Assembly (NCBI GenBank): GCA_947175875.1
Contig: CAMWON010000001.1
Location: forward strand, 17,809-81,808
DNA length: 64,000 nucleotides
Direction of reading: 5' to 3'
Source of the DNA: an uncultured Alphaproteobacteria bacterium
GTDB taxonomy: Bacteria > Pseudomonadota > Alphaproteobacteria > Rs-D84
Part shown: piece after piece, positions 7,786 to 19,787 of the stretch
Layout: every line of letters begins with the position of its first letter
How positions within the stretch are numbered: the first letter of the stretch is position 1
The notes under the pieces: generated by a model
What the model was told of the DNA's origin: nothing
Seen by the model: only the letters and a program-made list of their open reading frames with translations
The model's database searches: none
Position numbers and translations under genes: made by a program

Positions 7786-9972
7786 TTATTCGGCCTTGGC
7801 CGCCTCGGCGCCCGTTTTCTGGTCAATGCCGACCATGGACATACGGGTCTTGCCGCGCTTGTCCGCGCCCAGGTATTTTACAAACACCTTGTCGCCTTCC
7901 TTGTAGCCGGCGTCTTCTATCTTTTCCAGACGCTTGCCGGTAATTTCGGAAATGTGAACCATCGATTCAAATCCGTTCATGATTTTTACGAACAGACCGA
8001 AATCCTTGACCCCCGACACCGTGCCGGCGTAAATCTGGCCGACTTCTGGCTCGGCGACGATTTCCTTGATGCGGCGGATGGCCTCGTCCGCATCTTCTTT
8101 TGCAACCGCCATAATCTTGACGGTGCCGTCGTCTTCCAGGTCAATGTTTGTGTTCGTTTCACGTGTCAATGCCTGAATCACGCTGCCGCCTTTGCCGATA
8201 ACCTCGCGGACCTTGTCCGGATTGATTTTCATCATGTACATCTGGGGTGCGTATTCGGACACTTTCTCGCGCGGGGTGGAAATAGCCGCATTGATTTTGC
8301 CCAGAATGTGCATACGGCCGGCCTTTGCCTGTTCCAACGCCTTTTCCATGATTTCGAACGTGATGGACGTGATTTTGATGTCCATCTGCAGGGCCGTGAT
8401 ACCGCGGTCGGTACCGGTTACCTTAAAGTCCATGTCGCCCAGGTGGTCTTCGTCGCCCAGAATGTCGGTCAATACCGCGTAATCATCGCCTTCTTTAATC
8501 AGGCCCATCGCGATACCTGCAACCGGACGCGTCAACGGAACGCCGCCGTCCATCATGGCCAGTGTCGCGCCGCATGTCGTCGCCATGGACGAAGAACCGT
8601 TGGATTCCAGAATGTCCGATACAACGCGGATTACATAGTCAAACTGTGCACGTGTCGGCACCATCGGGTGCAGTGCGCGCCATGCCAGGTTTCCGTGACC
8701 CAGTTCGCGGCGCGACGGGGATTTCAGACCCTTGCATTCGCCGACGGAATAACCCGGGAAGTTATAGTTCAGGAAGAAGTCTTTTTCCTCTGCCCCGTCC
8801 AGTGTTTCAATCGGCAGCGCATCCTTGCCGCCGCCCAGTGTCAACGACACCAGCGCCTGCGTTTCGCCACGTGTGAACAGTGCCGACCCGTGTGCGCGCG
8901 GCAGAACGCCCAGTTCAATTTCAATCGGACGAACCGTTTTTGTGTCGCGGCCGTCGATACGTGGCTTGCCCGCCAGAATATTGCCGCGCATGATGCGTGC
9001 GGTGATGTTTTCAACAATTTCGTCCGCAAACGATTCCAGTGTGGACGCGGCGACGGTCGTATCCGGGAACAGTTCCGGTATCATCGCCTTGGCCGCGGTG
9101 TGGATTTCGGCCAGTGTATCCAGACGGACCAGTTTTTCCTTTATCGCCAGCGCCGCCTCGATATCGCCGGCGAATTTTTCAAACGCGGATTCCATTTCAA
9201 TGTATTCCGCAGACTTTTCCGGTGTCGCCCAGCGTTCCTTGCCCGCCTTCTCGGCCAGTTCGTTGATTGCGCCAATAACCGCCTGCTGTGCGTCGAATCC
9301 GAACTTTACCGCGCCCAGTGTCGTTGCCTCGTCCAGTTCGCCGATTTCAGATTCAACCATCAGAACGCCGTCCTTGGTCGCCGCGACAACCAAATCCATT
9401 TCGGAATCTTCCGTGAATTTGCGTGACGGGTTCAATACGTACGCACCATCCGCATAGCCGACGCGCGCCGCGCCAATCGGACCCTGGAACGGAACACCCG
9501 ACAACGCCAGCGCCGCGCTGGACGCAATCATCGCCAGAATATCCGGCTGGTTCTTTTTATCGTATGAAAATACCTGTGCGATAATCTGAACCTTGTTCTT
9601 AAACGTTTCCGGGAACAGCGGGCGAATCGGGCGGTCAATCAAACGAGCCGTCAATGTTTCGGCGGTCGATGCCTTGCCCTCGCGGCGGTCGCGGGAACCC
9701 GGAATGCGGCCGGCCGACGCATACTTTTCCTGATAGTCAACGGTCAGCGGAAAGAAATCCTGGCCCTCTACCGCGGATTTTTCCGCGCATACGGTCGCCA
9801 ACACCATTGTTCCGCCCATCGTCGCCAGAACGGCGCCGTTCGCCTGTTTCGCCAGGCGGCCCGTCTCCAGACGCAGTGTTTCATCCCCATACGGGATTTC
9901 AACCACGACCGGGTTGTTTAATTTCTGGGTCTGCTGACCCTTTTCGTCTTTGTTAAACATTCCAAACAACAT
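7786..9972 (-). CDS. pnp: Polyribonucleotide nucleotidyltransferase (PNPase)
   Basis: 728 aa with two RNase PH domains, KH (IGKGGSVIQALTRETN) and S1 (GQIYAGTVSGVKDFGLFVKI). Confidence 0.98.
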   Translation of the reverse strand: MLFGMFNKDEKGQQTQKLNNPVVVEIPYGDETLRLETGRLAKQANGAVLATMGGTMVLATVCAEKSAVEGQDFFPLTVDYQEKYASAGRIPGSRDRREGKASTAETLTARLIDRPIRPLFPETFKNKVQIIAQVFSYDKKNQPDILAMIASSAALALSGVPFQGPIGAARVGYADGAYVLNPSRKFTEDSEMDLVVAATKDGVLMVESEIGELDEATTLGAVKFGFDAQQAVIGAINELAEKAGKERWATPEKSAEYIEMESAFEKFAGDIEAALAIKEKLVRLDTLAEIHTAAKAMIPELFPDTTVAASTLESFADEIVENITARIMRGNILAGKPRIDGRDTKTVRPIEIELGVLPRAHGSALFTRGETQALVSLTLGGGKDALPIETLDGAEEKDFFLNYNFPGYSVGECKGLKSPSRRELGHGNLAWRALHPMVPTRAQFDYVIRVVSDILESNGSSSMATTCGATLAMMDGGVPLTRPVAGIAMGLIKEGDDYAVLTDILGDEDHLGDMDFKVTGTDRGITALQMDIKITSITFEIMEKALEQAKAGRMHILGKINAAISTPREKVSEYAPQMYMMKINPDKVREVIGKGGSVIQALTRETNTNIDLEDDGTVKIMAVAKEDADEAIRRIKEIVAEPEVGQIYAGTVSGVKDFGLFVKIMNGFESMVHISEITGKRLEKIEDAGYKEGDKVFVKYLGADKRGKTRMSMVGIDQKTGAEAAKAE

Positions 9973-10135
9973 ATTTTTTCTCCATGTTATTGTTGATTTT
10001 TGTGCGGAGAAAAATCATTCGTTTCTGCGTTCGTGTCGATTTAAACGCACAAAAGAATAATTTTCAGCCCCGCACCATTTGATTATAGATTATATTTGGA
10101 CCAATGCAAATAAAATAAGCGGCCGTTGCCGCCGC

Positions 10136-10870
10136 TTATTCATTCGCCGCCTGGTACAGACGAATATATTCAAATACCGTTTTCATAATTAAACTGCCGG
10201 CGCCGCGCTTGTTTAAAAATTTCAGTGCGGCCATCAAATCTGTGTGCATGTCGCAAAACGCCGCACTTTCCCAGTCGATAAACGTCACAATGTCGCCTGT
10301 GTCGGGGTTTATGGCAAAGTTTCCGCCGATATCGTTGTGGCACCATCCATAGAACATTCCGGGTTTTGCGCCGGCCGGTTTTAAATGTCGTATGGATTCG
10401 GGGTCAGAGCGCCCTATTTCAAACAAAAACGCGGCCAGCTGGGCGGCAATCTTATCCTCGTGCCGCAGGATTGTTTCCGTATCCAAATCGGCCAGTGTTT
10501 TCCCCGGAAAGAATTCGTATTTCAGCGCGTCCATTCCGTTAAACCGGCGCAGTTCCATTTTGGGGATGCGAACGGGTGATATTTCACGAAACGCGTCAGC
10601 AAACATTTTTTCGCGCCGTGGTGTGTCGGCTTTGGCCGCGACCAGCGGGAATTTGTATCCGATTTCATCGTCCAGAACGACAATAATCTTTTTCATTCCC
10701 CCATGGCCCGAATAAGTCCGAACGCGTGCGTTCGGACGCCCGGCGTCACGCCGCGCGTAATCGATGTATTGATTGATGTTGTAATTCAGGCGTGTACGCA
10801 CGCGGTGGCGTATTTTTTTATCCGGTATAAATCCGCAGACAATGTTTGCCGCCGTTTGTTTTATGCCCAT
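10136..10870 (-). CDS. Aminoglycoside/choline-kinase-like phosphotransferase family protein
   Basis: Motifs WCHNDIGGNFAINPDTGDIVTFIDWESA resemble HxDlxxxN and IDWE of APH-like kinases. Confidence 0.75.
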   Translation of the reverse strand: MGIKQTAANIVCGFIPDKKIRHRVRTRLNYNINQYIDYARRDAGRPNARVRTYSGHGGMKKIIVVLDDEIGYKFPLVAAKADTPRREKMFADAFREISPVRIPKMELRRFNGMDALKYEFFPGKTLADLDTETILRHEDKIAAQLAAFLFEIGRSDPESIRHLKPAGAKPGMFYGWCHNDIGGNFAINPDTGDIVTFIDWESAAFCDMHTDLMAALKFLNKRGAGSLIMKTVFEYIRLYQAANE

Positions 10871-11334
10871 TATTTGTTCCTGTTTTTGCGAAATTCATCC
10901 AAAGACACGACGCGGCCCGGGTCTGCGACGGTTCCGGGTTTTTCATCCAGCGGCAGTTCCATGTCGTTGTCGGCGGCGGGCGTCGCCTTTGGGTGGAACG
11001 ACAGCATAAAGTCAACGGACGGGTCTTTGAATTCGACTAGTGCGGAAAACGGCACGCGTATGAAGAACGGCCGTCCGTCAAATGTTAATTGAACACCGAA
11101 CTCCTTGTCCGACACGTGCAGGTTGTTATAGGAATACTGCAACACAATCGTCATTATGTCCGGATAGCGTATGCGCAGGAAATCCGGCAGAACCACGCCC
11201 GCATCGCGTGTCTTGAACGTGATGAAAAAATGCGTCCCGTCGCCCAGGCCGTTAATCTGGGCATGAACCAAGGCGTCTTTGACAACGGTTTTCAGCGCGT
11301 TGTCCAACAATGTTTGATAGTCTATCTTGCTCAT
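10870..11334 (-). CDS. sspB: SspB-like ClpXP adaptor (alphaproteobacterial type)
   Basis: DYQTLLDNALKTVVKDAL...HFFITFKT...LRIRYPDIMTIVLQYSYNNLHVSDKEFGVQLTFDGRPFFIRVPFSALVEFKDPSVDF. Confidence 0.88.
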   Translation of the reverse strand: MSKIDYQTLLDNALKTVVKDALVHAQINGLGDGTHFFITFKTRDAGVVLPDFLRIRYPDIMTIVLQYSYNNLHVSDKEFGVQLTFDGRPFFIRVPFSALVEFKDPSVDFMLSFHPKATPAADNDMELPLDEKPGTVADPGRVVSLDEFRKNRNK

Positions 11335-11346
11335 GTTCCATAAATC

Positions 11347-12414
11347 CTATTGCACCAGTATATTATTTATTTCGCCATCCGCGCAAGCAACAAATGCCGC
11401 GTCGCCGATATCCGCAAACACATCCGGGTCCAGACCGGTCGCCCAAACCTGGGCGTCGGCCGCGGACAACGCCGCAAACAGGCGCGTGCGCGCCGCGGCG
11501 TCCAGATGGGCGGCCGCCTCGTCCAGCAGTATTATCGGCCGCATGGATGTCTTTGCGTGCATCAGACGCGCATGCGCCAAAATCAAATCCAGTAAAACGG
11601 ATTTTTGCTGGCCCGTACTGGTCAAATGCGCCGGCAGGCCCAATGCGTTATTGAACACGCCAAAGTCCGATTTGTGCGGTCCGTCAAGGACCATTTTGTC
11701 GCCCTGTAACATTCTGTTCTCGTGCAGGTATGCCAGATACTTCCCCTCGGCCCCCGGACCGTCGGCCAGAACCATGTTTTCAACCAAGCCTGACACGGAC
11801 ACGGCGGCGGATTGTAAAAAATAATTAACCTCGCCCGCGTACTGAATGCGTGCGGCGGCGATTGCAACGGCCACGGCGGCAATCTGGGTGTCCAGCGCAT
11901 CAATCCAGCGTGCGTCGCCGCCGTTTTTCAGTGCCGCCGCCCGTTCCGACATCAGTTTGGAAAAGCGTGCCACGCGTCCGGAATGGTGTCCGTCAAACGC
12001 AGCGGCGAGCCTGTCGAAAAACGCGCGCCGTTCGGCGGCCGCATCGACAAACAGGCGGTCCTCGCGCGGGGTAATCCACACCACGCGCAGCCGCGCCGCC
12101 AAATCCGGCAGGCGCGCCGCATCGCCATCGATACGCGCGCGTCTGTTGGCGTCGCCCGCCGCATATGTTACGGCGATTTCCGTATCGTCGTTCAATACCG
12201 CATGCGCGGAAAATCCGTTTGTTCCAAACCGCGCGATATCAGACATTGCCGCGCCGCGCATTCCGCGGTCGCCGGCCAGCATTGACACCGCCTCTAAAAT
12301 TGCGGTCTTTCCCGCGCCGTTTGGGCCTGTAATAATAATATTGCGCCGCCCACCGGTCTCTATTCGTCCCAGTGCATGATTTCTAAAATCGGTTAAGGTC
12401 AGCCTTTCTATCAT
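11347..12414 (-). CDS. recF: DNA replication/repair protein RecF
   Basis: Start set at 12414: MIERLTLTDFRNH; GPNGAGKTAILEAVSML; LLDEAAAHLD. Confidence 0.95.
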   Translation of the reverse strand: MIERLTLTDFRNHALGRIETGGRRNIIITGPNGAGKTAILEAVSMLAGDRGMRGAAMSDIARFGTNGFSAHAVLNDDTEIAVTYAAGDANRRARIDGDAARLPDLAARLRVVWITPREDRLFVDAAAERRAFFDRLAAAFDGHHSGRVARFSKLMSERAAALKNGGDARWIDALDTQIAAVAVAIAAARIQYAGEVNYFLQSAAVSVSGLVENMVLADGPGAEGKYLAYLHENRMLQGDKMVLDGPHKSDFGVFNNALGLPAHLTSTGQQKSVLLDLILAHARLMHAKTSMRPIILLDEAAAHLDAAARTRLFAALSAADAQVWATGLDPDVFADIGDAAFVACADGEINNILVQ

Positions 12415-12475
12415 CGGCCCGATATTACAAATATTTTTTGAAAAAAACAAGGCCGGTAATTCCGGCCCCGTGTCT

Positions 12476-13612
<1,137 letters not shown>

Positions 13613-13650
13613 TTATTTGACTATTCGGATATTGTGGTAATATTGGCGCC

Positions 13651-13986
13651 ATGAGAAACACCATAAAGCAGCATCAGCATTTTTTAATGGCCGAAACCGA
13701 TGAAACGGCGCGCAGTTCTTTTTTTCTTATCCGCATGCGCGCGGCGCGTCTGCCGGACGACCCGCAGTACGGCCTGGTCGTGACAAAGCGCATGTTTAAA
13801 CATGCCGTTGACCGCAACCGGGCAAAGCGTCTGTTGCGCGACTGGATTGCGTATAATGAGAAACTGATGCGTCCCGACCGCGACTATATATTCATTGTCC
13901 GCCGCGATATTTTAAAGGCTACGCGCACAGACGGCCGCGTCGCGATGAAAAAAGCGCTGCGGTATTTAAGCAAACTTGATGTCTAA
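13651..13986 (+). CDS. rnpA: Ribonuclease P protein component
   Basis: [27 protein letters not shown] signature. Confidence 0.9.
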   Translation: MRNTIKQHQHFLMAETDETARSSFFLIRMRAARLPDDPQYGLVVTKRMFKHAVDRNRAKRLLRDWIAYNEKLMRPDRDYIFIVRRDILKATRTDGRVAMKKALRYLSKLDV

Positions 13987-14194
13987 AATCGCCATCGCCC
14001 TTATCCGATTTTATCAAAAATGCATATCGCCTGTAATCGGCGGCCGTGCGGCGTGCCGTTTTACCCCGTCGTGCAGCGAATACACACGCATCGCGATAGA
14101 GCGCCATGGCGTCGTTCGCGGTTGCGTGATGGGTGTGCGCCGTATTTTGCGCTGTCGACCGGGCGGTGGATGCGGATACGACCCAGTGCCTTGA
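13979..14194 (+). CDS. yidD: Membrane protein insertion efficiency factor YidD
   Basis: [66 protein letters not shown]. Confidence 0.95.
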   Translation: MSKIAIALIRFYQKCISPVIGGRAACRFTPSCSEYTRIAIERHGVVRGCVMGVRRILRCRPGGGCGYDPVP

Positions 14195-14218
14195 CAAGTT
14201 TGTCGTTTGTGGTAAAAT
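14191..14218 (+). promoter_or_regulatory. Sigma70-like promoter for accBC
   Basis: TTGACA-16 bp-TAAAAT overlapping the yidD stop codon. Confidence 0.6.
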
Positions 14219-14256
14219 TCCACCAAGATTAAAACCAAAACCATAAGGATTTTAAA

Positions 14257-14706
14257 ATGTCTTTTCGTGCAAACGTAGAAAACATGTCTAAAATAATGGA
14301 CGACATGGGTATTACGGAGCTGGATTTGGAACGTCAGTTCCTGTTTGGCGTTTATCGCAAACACATTCATTTGTCCAAGCAGCAGGCGGCGCCAACGGTC
14401 GCGATGCCGAATTTCCCGGTTGCGGCGGACGCAAAACAGACCAACAGCGCGCCTGCGGAAAACGCCGTCACCGGATACGCGCTGAAATCGCCGATGGTCG
14501 GTGTCGCATACCTGGCGCCGGAGCCGGGGGCAAAGCCGTTCACAACGGTCGGTGCGCATATCAAGGCGGGCGATACAGTCGCATTGGTTGAGGCCATGAA
14601 GACGTTCAACCCGATTAAGTCCGATAAAGACGGTGTTGTTAAGGAAATCTTGGTCACGGACGGTGCGGCCGTTGAATTTGACCAGCCGCTGATTGTAATC
14701 GAATAA
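14257..14706 (+). CDS. accB: Acetyl-CoA carboxylase biotin carboxyl carrier protein
   Basis: Biotinyl site [18 protein letters not shown]. Confidence 0.95.
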   Translation: MSFRANVENMSKIMDDMGITELDLERQFLFGVYRKHIHLSKQQAAPTVAMPNFPVAADAKQTNSAPAENAVTGYALKSPMVGVAYLAPEPGAKPFTTVGAHIKAGDTVALVEAMKTFNPIKSDKDGVVKEILVTDGAAVEFDQPLIVIE

Positions 14707-14714
14707 TAAAAGCC

Positions 14715-16100
14715 ATGTCACAGATAAAGAAAGTTTTAATCGCGAACCGCGGGGAAATCGCCCTGCGCATAATTCGCGCATGCCGCGACATGGGCATACG
14801 AACCGTCGCGGTGTATTCGACCGTTGATAAAAACGCAATGCACGTGCAGTTGGCCGATGAATCCGTGTGTATCGGGCCGGGCCCGTCGCGCGATTCTTAT
14901 TTGAATGAATCGGCCATTTTGACGGCGGCATTGTTAACCAACGCCGATGCGATTCATCCCGGATACGGATTTTTGTCGGAACGCGCGGACTTTGCGCGCA
15001 AGGTTGCAAACCACGGCTTGATTTGGATTGGGCCCGACGCCGACATGATTGAACGCATGGGCGACAAGGTTAATGCAAAGCGCACGGCGATTGAATGCGG
15101 TCTGCCGGTGGTCCCCGGTTCCGAAGGTGCGGTCGATTCCTTGGAATCCGCACTGGCGTGGGGTGAAAAAATCGGATATCCGGTAATGCTGAAGGCGTCT
15201 GCCGGCGGCGGTGGTCGCGGTATGCGCCCTGTTCACAATGCGGACGAAATGGCGGAGGCGTTCCAGATTACAAAGCAGGAGGCAAAATCCGGCTTTGGCG
15301 ACGACACGCTGTATATGGAAAAGCTGCTGTTGCATCCACGCCACATTGAATTCCAGGTGCTGGGTGACAAACACGGCAACGTTGTGATTTTTGGTGAACG
15401 CGACTGCAGCTTGCAGCGTAAAAACCAAAAGGTTATGGAGGAATGTCCGGCCGCGGCGCTGACCCAGAAACAGCGCGACGACATGATAGAGGTCTGCAAA
15501 ACGGCGGCGAAAAAGATGGGATACACCAACGCCGGCACGTTTGAGTTTATGTTTGAGGACGGAAAATTCTATTTCCTGGAAATGAACACGCGTCTTCAGG
15601 TGGAACACCCCGTGACCGAAATGGTTTACGGCGTTGACTTGGTGCGCGAGCAGATTCGCGTTGCCGCGGGCGAGAAACTGGGCTATACCCAGTCGAACGT
15701 TGTTCCGCACGGTCATGCGATAGAGTTCCGTATCAATGCCGAAGACCCCGACAACTTTACGCCCAATCCCGGCAAGATAACGCTGTACGCGCCGTCGGGT
15801 GGCCTGGGGGTGCGTGTGGACAGTGCGGTTTATACCGGATACACAATTCCGCCGACCTATGATTCCATGATTGCGAAATTGATTGTTCATGCACAGTCCC
15901 GTCCGGCATGCATCATGCGCGCCCAGCGTGCGTTGGACGAATTCGTGATAGAGGGGGTCAAAACAACCATACCGCTGCAGCGCAGATTGCTTAACAACGG
16001 CGATGTTCGGAAATTGAAATTTGACAACCACTGGCTGGAAGAATATTTGAAATCGGACGCCGCAAAAAAAGATGCCGACGTAAAATCGGACGAAGAGTAA
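14715..16100 (+). CDS. accC: Acetyl-CoA carboxylase biotin carboxylase subunit
   Basis: [55 protein letters not shown]. Confidence 0.97.
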   Translation: MSQIKKVLIANRGEIALRIIRACRDMGIRTVAVYSTVDKNAMHVQLADESVCIGPGPSRDSYLNESAILTAALLTNADAIHPGYGFLSERADFARKVANHGLIWIGPDADMIERMGDKVNAKRTAIECGLPVVPGSEGAVDSLESALAWGEKIGYPVMLKASAGGGGRGMRPVHNADEMAEAFQITKQEAKSGFGDDTLYMEKLLLHPRHIEFQVLGDKHGNVVIFGERDCSLQRKNQKVMEECPAAALTQKQRDDMIEVCKTAAKKMGYTNAGTFEFMFEDGKFYFLEMNTRLQVEHPVTEMVYGVDLVREQIRVAAGEKLGYTQSNVVPHGHAIEFRINAEDPDNFTPNPGKITLYAPSGGLGVRVDSAVYTGYTIPPTYDSMIAKLIVHAQSRPACIMRAQRALDEFVIEGVKTTIPLQRRLLNNGDVRKLKFDNHWLEEYLKSDAAKKDADVKSDEE

Positions 16101-16132
16101 AAAAAACACCGGCAATCGCCGGTGTTTTTTTT
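16099..16132. terminator. Intrinsic terminator
   Basis: aaaaaACACCGGCaatcGCCGGTGTttttttt. Confidence 0.85.
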
Positions 16133-16133
16133 A

Positions 16134-16155
16134 TTTTGGAGGCCTGGGTCGGAAT
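16134..16155 (-). repeat. Duplicate of tRNA-Cys 3' end (att-like)
   Basis: TTTTGGAGGCCTGGGTCGGAAT is identical to the 3' end of the tRNA-Cys gene about 200 bp away. Confidence 0.75.
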
Positions 16156-16335
16156 GTTCGCATCGCGCATTGCGCGACCGTTGCTGAACGCAACTTGCTC
16201 ACCACTCGCACGATTTCACTGCGCGGCGGTTTATTATGCCGCTTGTGAAATTCGGCTCGTATGCGAACCGGCCCGGTTCGATATCATCACAAATCACCAA
16301 AAACAAAACAGCCCCACAAGGGGGCGTTTTATTTT

Positions 16336-16409
16336 TGGAGGCCTGGGTCGGAATCGAACCGGCATACAAGGATTTGCAGTCCTCTGCATAACCACTCTGC
16401 CACCAGGCC
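16336..16409 (-). tRNA. tRNA-Cys (GCA)
   Basis: GGCCTGGTGGCAGAGTGGTTATGCAGAGGACTGCAAATCCTTGTATGCCGGTTCGATTCCGACCCAGGCCTCCA; cloverleaf with anticodon GCA and encoded CCA. Confidence 0.95.
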
Positions 16410-16508
16410 ACGTGCCACAATACTAGGCAAAAAATAATTCTAATTCAACATAAAATTTCGTGATTTTTTCATTTTATGATATAATACCCCCGGAAGAGAG
16501 TAGATTAC

Positions 16509-17849
16509 ATGAAAAAAATAGCTTTATTGGCATGCATAATGCCTTTTTCGGCGTGGGCTGCAAACGATTGTTTGAACCGCCAGACGGTGCCGGACGGCCC
16601 GTTGTCATTGCAAGAGGTAATAGAATTGGGACTGTGTCGCAATCCCCAGACTACATCCGCATATTTGGCGGCCGAATCCGCCCGATTTGCAAAAAACGCC
16701 GGGTACGCGAACTATTTGCCCAGCGTTAACGCCGGGGCCAGTGCCGGTATCGATTACCGCAACAAGGAATGGGGCGACTGGAATTACGGCGCGTCGTTGT
16801 CGGCGTCATATCTGATATTTGATTTTGGCAAGCGTTTGGCCGACTTGAATGCGTTGGCGGCGACGTGGCGCGCAACCGGTTTTGATTACGACGAAAGCGT
16901 TCAGAATTATGTCTATGGCGTAATCGGCGCATATTACGCGCTGTTGAACGCGGACGCGGACGTGACGTCGGCGGAAAAACTGCGCGAGGTGGCGCAGTCC
17001 GCGCGCGACATGGCGCAAAAGAAGTACAAGGCGGGCTCGGTCGCCAAGGCCGACGTGTTAAAGGCGGACACAACCCTGGCCAGTCGTGACGTCGCGCTGG
17101 AGCGTGCGAAAAACAACCGCGAGATTGCAAAGGGCACCCTGCTCTCGAAATTGTCTTTCCCGGCGGACCAGAACATAGAGATTATGGACATGCCGTCCAA
17201 TTTTGGGCGCAGCACTGAAAATAAGAGCGTTGACGAGTTAATAGAGGCCGCGCGCAAGTCCCGCCCGGATTTGCTGCGTGCGACCGCGAACAAGGACGCC
17301 GCATGGCATCGCCGCAACAGTGCGTTCTTGAAAAATCTGCCGAGTATTTCGGCCACAGGCTCTATTGGCTGGAACGACACGGAATGGAATTCGTTCGCCA
17401 ACGACAGCTACAAGGTGACGGGCAGCGTCGGTATCCGCGCATCCATGCCGATATTTGCTGGCTTTGCCAATTATTACGGCGTCCGCAGTGCCGAGGCGAA
17501 CTATGACCGCGCAAAAGAATCGGAACGCGCCGCCGCGGACAACGCTATTTTGGACATATTTACGGCGTATCAGAACTATAAAACCGCGCAAAAGGTATTA
17601 ACACAGACTGAAACGCTGTTGAAATCCGCAACCGAAAGCGAAAAGGTAACCGCCGGCATGTACAAAGTGGGGCGTGCGACCATGCTGGACTGGCAGACGG
17701 CGCAGTCCGAACTGGTTGATGCGCAAAAGCAGCACAATGCGGCCAAATACGACCTGTTCACGTCGCGTGCGTCGGTTGCGCTGGCCATCGGTGATATAAA
17801 GGCCGAACTGGATAAAGAGAGGGAGAAAAACAATGAAGAACAAAATTAA
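16509..17849 (+). CDS. TolC-family outer-membrane efflux protein
   Basis: Signal peptide; repeated A..A.Y......A..... coiled-coil repeats (FDFGKRLADLNALAATW, MPIFAGFANYYGVRSAEA). Confidence 0.9.
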   Translation: MKKIALLACIMPFSAWAANDCLNRQTVPDGPLSLQEVIELGLCRNPQTTSAYLAAESARFAKNAGYANYLPSVNAGASAGIDYRNKEWGDWNYGASLSASYLIFDFGKRLADLNALAATWRATGFDYDESVQNYVYGVIGAYYALLNADADVTSAEKLREVAQSARDMAQKKYKAGSVAKADVLKADTTLASRDVALERAKNNREIAKGTLLSKLSFPADQNIEIMDMPSNFGRSTENKSVDELIEAARKSRPDLLRATANKDAAWHRRNSAFLKNLPSISATGSIGWNDTEWNSFANDSYKVTGSVGIRASMPIFAGFANYYGVRSAEANYDRAKESERAAADNAILDIFTAYQNYKTAQKVLTQTETLLKSATESEKVTAGMYKVGRATMLDWQTAQSELVDAQKQHNAAKYDLFTSRASVALAIGDIKAELDKEREKNNEEQN

Positions 17850-19008
17850 ATCGGTTTTCAAATGGATTTGGCGTAAAAAATGGTGGTTTTTGATTTTAGC
17901 CGTTTTAATTGTTGTCCCGATGCTGATATTCGGCGGCGGCAAATCCAAAAAATCCGAATACGTGACATTGCAAATCGGGCGCGGTAACCTGCGCCAGGTT
18001 GTGTCGGCCACCGGTGAAATTCAGCCGGTAAACACGGTCAGTGTCGGCTCCCAGGTGTCGGGAACGATTGACGCGCTGTACGTCGATTATAATTCCAAGG
18101 TAAAAAAAGGCGACCTGTTGTTGACGATAGAGCCGTCGGTCCTGCAGGCGTCCGTGGACGAGGCCAAGGCCGCCCTTATCTCGGCCGAGTCCCAGCGCAA
18201 CTATGCCAAAAACGAATATACGCGCAACAAGACGCTGTATAACGACGGATATATCGCCCGTGCGGAAATGGAACAGTCCCAGACCGCGTACGAACAGGCC
18301 GAGCAGTCCGTCGCCCGTATGCAGTCGCAATATGACCGCGCGGTGACGAATTTGGGCTATGCCACGATTACGTCCCCGGTTGACGGGACCGTTATCTCGC
18401 GCAAGGTTGACAAGGGCCAGACGGTCGCGGCATCTTTCCAGACACCGGATTTATTTGAAATAGCCGAAGATTTGACGCGCATGCAGATTGAAACGTCCGT
18501 GTCCGAGGCCGATATTGGCGTCATCAAGGAAGGCCAGTCGGTGACGTTTACCGTCGATGCGTATCCGACCCAGACGTTCGATGGCGTCGTGCGCCAGATT
18601 CGCCTGTCGCCGACAACGACGTCAAACGTTGTCGTTTATACGGTTGTAATCGACGTTGACAACACGGATTTGCGTTTGATGCCGGGAATGACCGCGTTTG
18701 TGACGATTATCGTTTCTGAAAAGAACGACGTATGGAAAGTGCAAAACGCCGCCCTGCTTGTCCGTTCATTCGACGGAATTGTCGAGAATGCGGGCGATGC
18801 GACGCCGAAAACCCATCTGGCGATAAAGCGTGGCGAGGAAATTAACCTGGTTCCGTATGAAAAGGGTCTGGTAACCGCGACGGAAACGGAAATCATATCC
18901 GACGGCATTGTAGAGGGCGACCGTATCGTCGTCGGCAAGGTCGGCCAGACATCGACCAACACGTCCGCCAACAAGCAGCAGCGTCGCGGTCCCGGCGGCC
19001 CAATGTAA
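17833..19008 (+). CDS. macA: MacA-like periplasmic adaptor (membrane fusion protein)
   Basis: TM + VSATGEIQPVNTVSVGSQVSGTIDALYVDYNSKVKKGDLLLTIEP; YATITSPVDGTVISRKVDKGQTV. Confidence 0.93.
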   Translation: MKNKIKSVFKWIWRKKWWFLILAVLIVVPMLIFGGGKSKKSEYVTLQIGRGNLRQVVSATGEIQPVNTVSVGSQVSGTIDALYVDYNSKVKKGDLLLTIEPSVLQASVDEAKAALISAESQRNYAKNEYTRNKTLYNDGYIARAEMEQSQTAYEQAEQSVARMQSQYDRAVTNLGYATITSPVDGTVISRKVDKGQTVAASFQTPDLFEIAEDLTRMQIETSVSEADIGVIKEGQSVTFTVDAYPTQTFDGVVRQIRLSPTTTSNVVVYTVVIDVDNTDLRLMPGMTAFVTIIVSEKNDVWKVQNAALLVRSFDGIVENAGDATPKTHLAIKRGEEINLVPYEKGLVTATETEIISDGIVEGDRIVVGKVGQTSTNTSANKQQRRGPGGPM

Positions 19009-19019
19009 TGGGGGGGCTC

Positions 19020-19787
19020 ATGAAAAAGGCACAGACGGCCAAAAAGCCGGAGACGATAATATCGCTCAAAGATATAACGAAAAAGTTCCCATTGGAGATG
19101 GGGGGCGAGCAGCAGGTTCTGTTCGACATAACATTTGACGTTCATGCCGGCGAATTTGTGGCGATTATGGGTCCGTCGGGCAGTGGAAAATCCACATGCA
19201 TGAACATAGTCGGTGCGCTGGACACGCCGTCGGGCGGCACGTATGAATTATACGGGCGGAATATTACCGGCCTGTCGCCGGACGAACTGGCCGTGATTCG
19301 AAACGAATATATAGGCTTTGTTTTTCAGCAGTTTAATCTGTTGTCAAAGCGCACGGTGCTGGACAACGTGATGCTGCCGCTGATGTATCGCGGTCTGCCT
19401 ATGTCCGAACGCGTACAGCGTGCGCGCGAAATGCTGCGCCGCGTGGGGCTGGAAAAATTCGAAGGCTATCTGCCGACGCAGTTGTCGGGCGGTATGAAAC
19501 AGCGTGTGGCGATTGCGCGGGCCTTGGCGGGCGACCCGAAACTGATTCTGGCGGACGAACCGACCGGCGCGCTGGACAGCAAAATGGGTAATGAAATTTT
19601 AAAGTTCTTAAAAGAACTGAACCAGACCCAGGGTATCACGATTGTAATGATAACCCACGAGTTTGAAATTGCGCGTTATGCAAACCGCCTTATCCATATT
19701 TACGACGGCCATATAACGTATGACGGACCGGTCCCCAAGAATGAATCCGTATTGATAAAATCTGAATCCAAAGGACGCAAGAAATGA
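19020..19787 (+). CDS. MacB-like ABC transporter ATP-binding protein
   Basis: GPSGSGKSTCMNIVGALD, QLSGGMKQRVAIARALA, LILADEPTGALDS. Alternative ATG at 19008. Confidence 0.95.
   Translation: MKKAQTAKKPETIISLKDITKKFPLEMGGEQQVLFDITFDVHAGEFVAIMGPSGSGKSTCMNIVGALDTPSGGTYELYGRNITGLSPDELAVIRNEYIGFVFQQFNLLSKRTVLDNVMLPLMYRGLPMSERVQRAREMLRRVGLEKFEGYLPTQLSGGMKQRVAIARALAGDPKLILADEPTGALDSKMGNEILKFLKELNQTQGITIVMITHEFEIARYANRLIHIYDGHITYDGPVPKNESVLIKSESKGRKK

Noticed and set aside
7717-9426. 569-aa plus-strand ORF antisense to pnp
   Set aside because: Shadow ORF of a clear PNPase gene; composition (His/Arg/Phe rich, no motif) typical of antisense frames in GC-biased genes.
14934-16115. 393-aa minus ORF over accC
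   Set aside because: Antisense shadow of accC, no recognisable domain.
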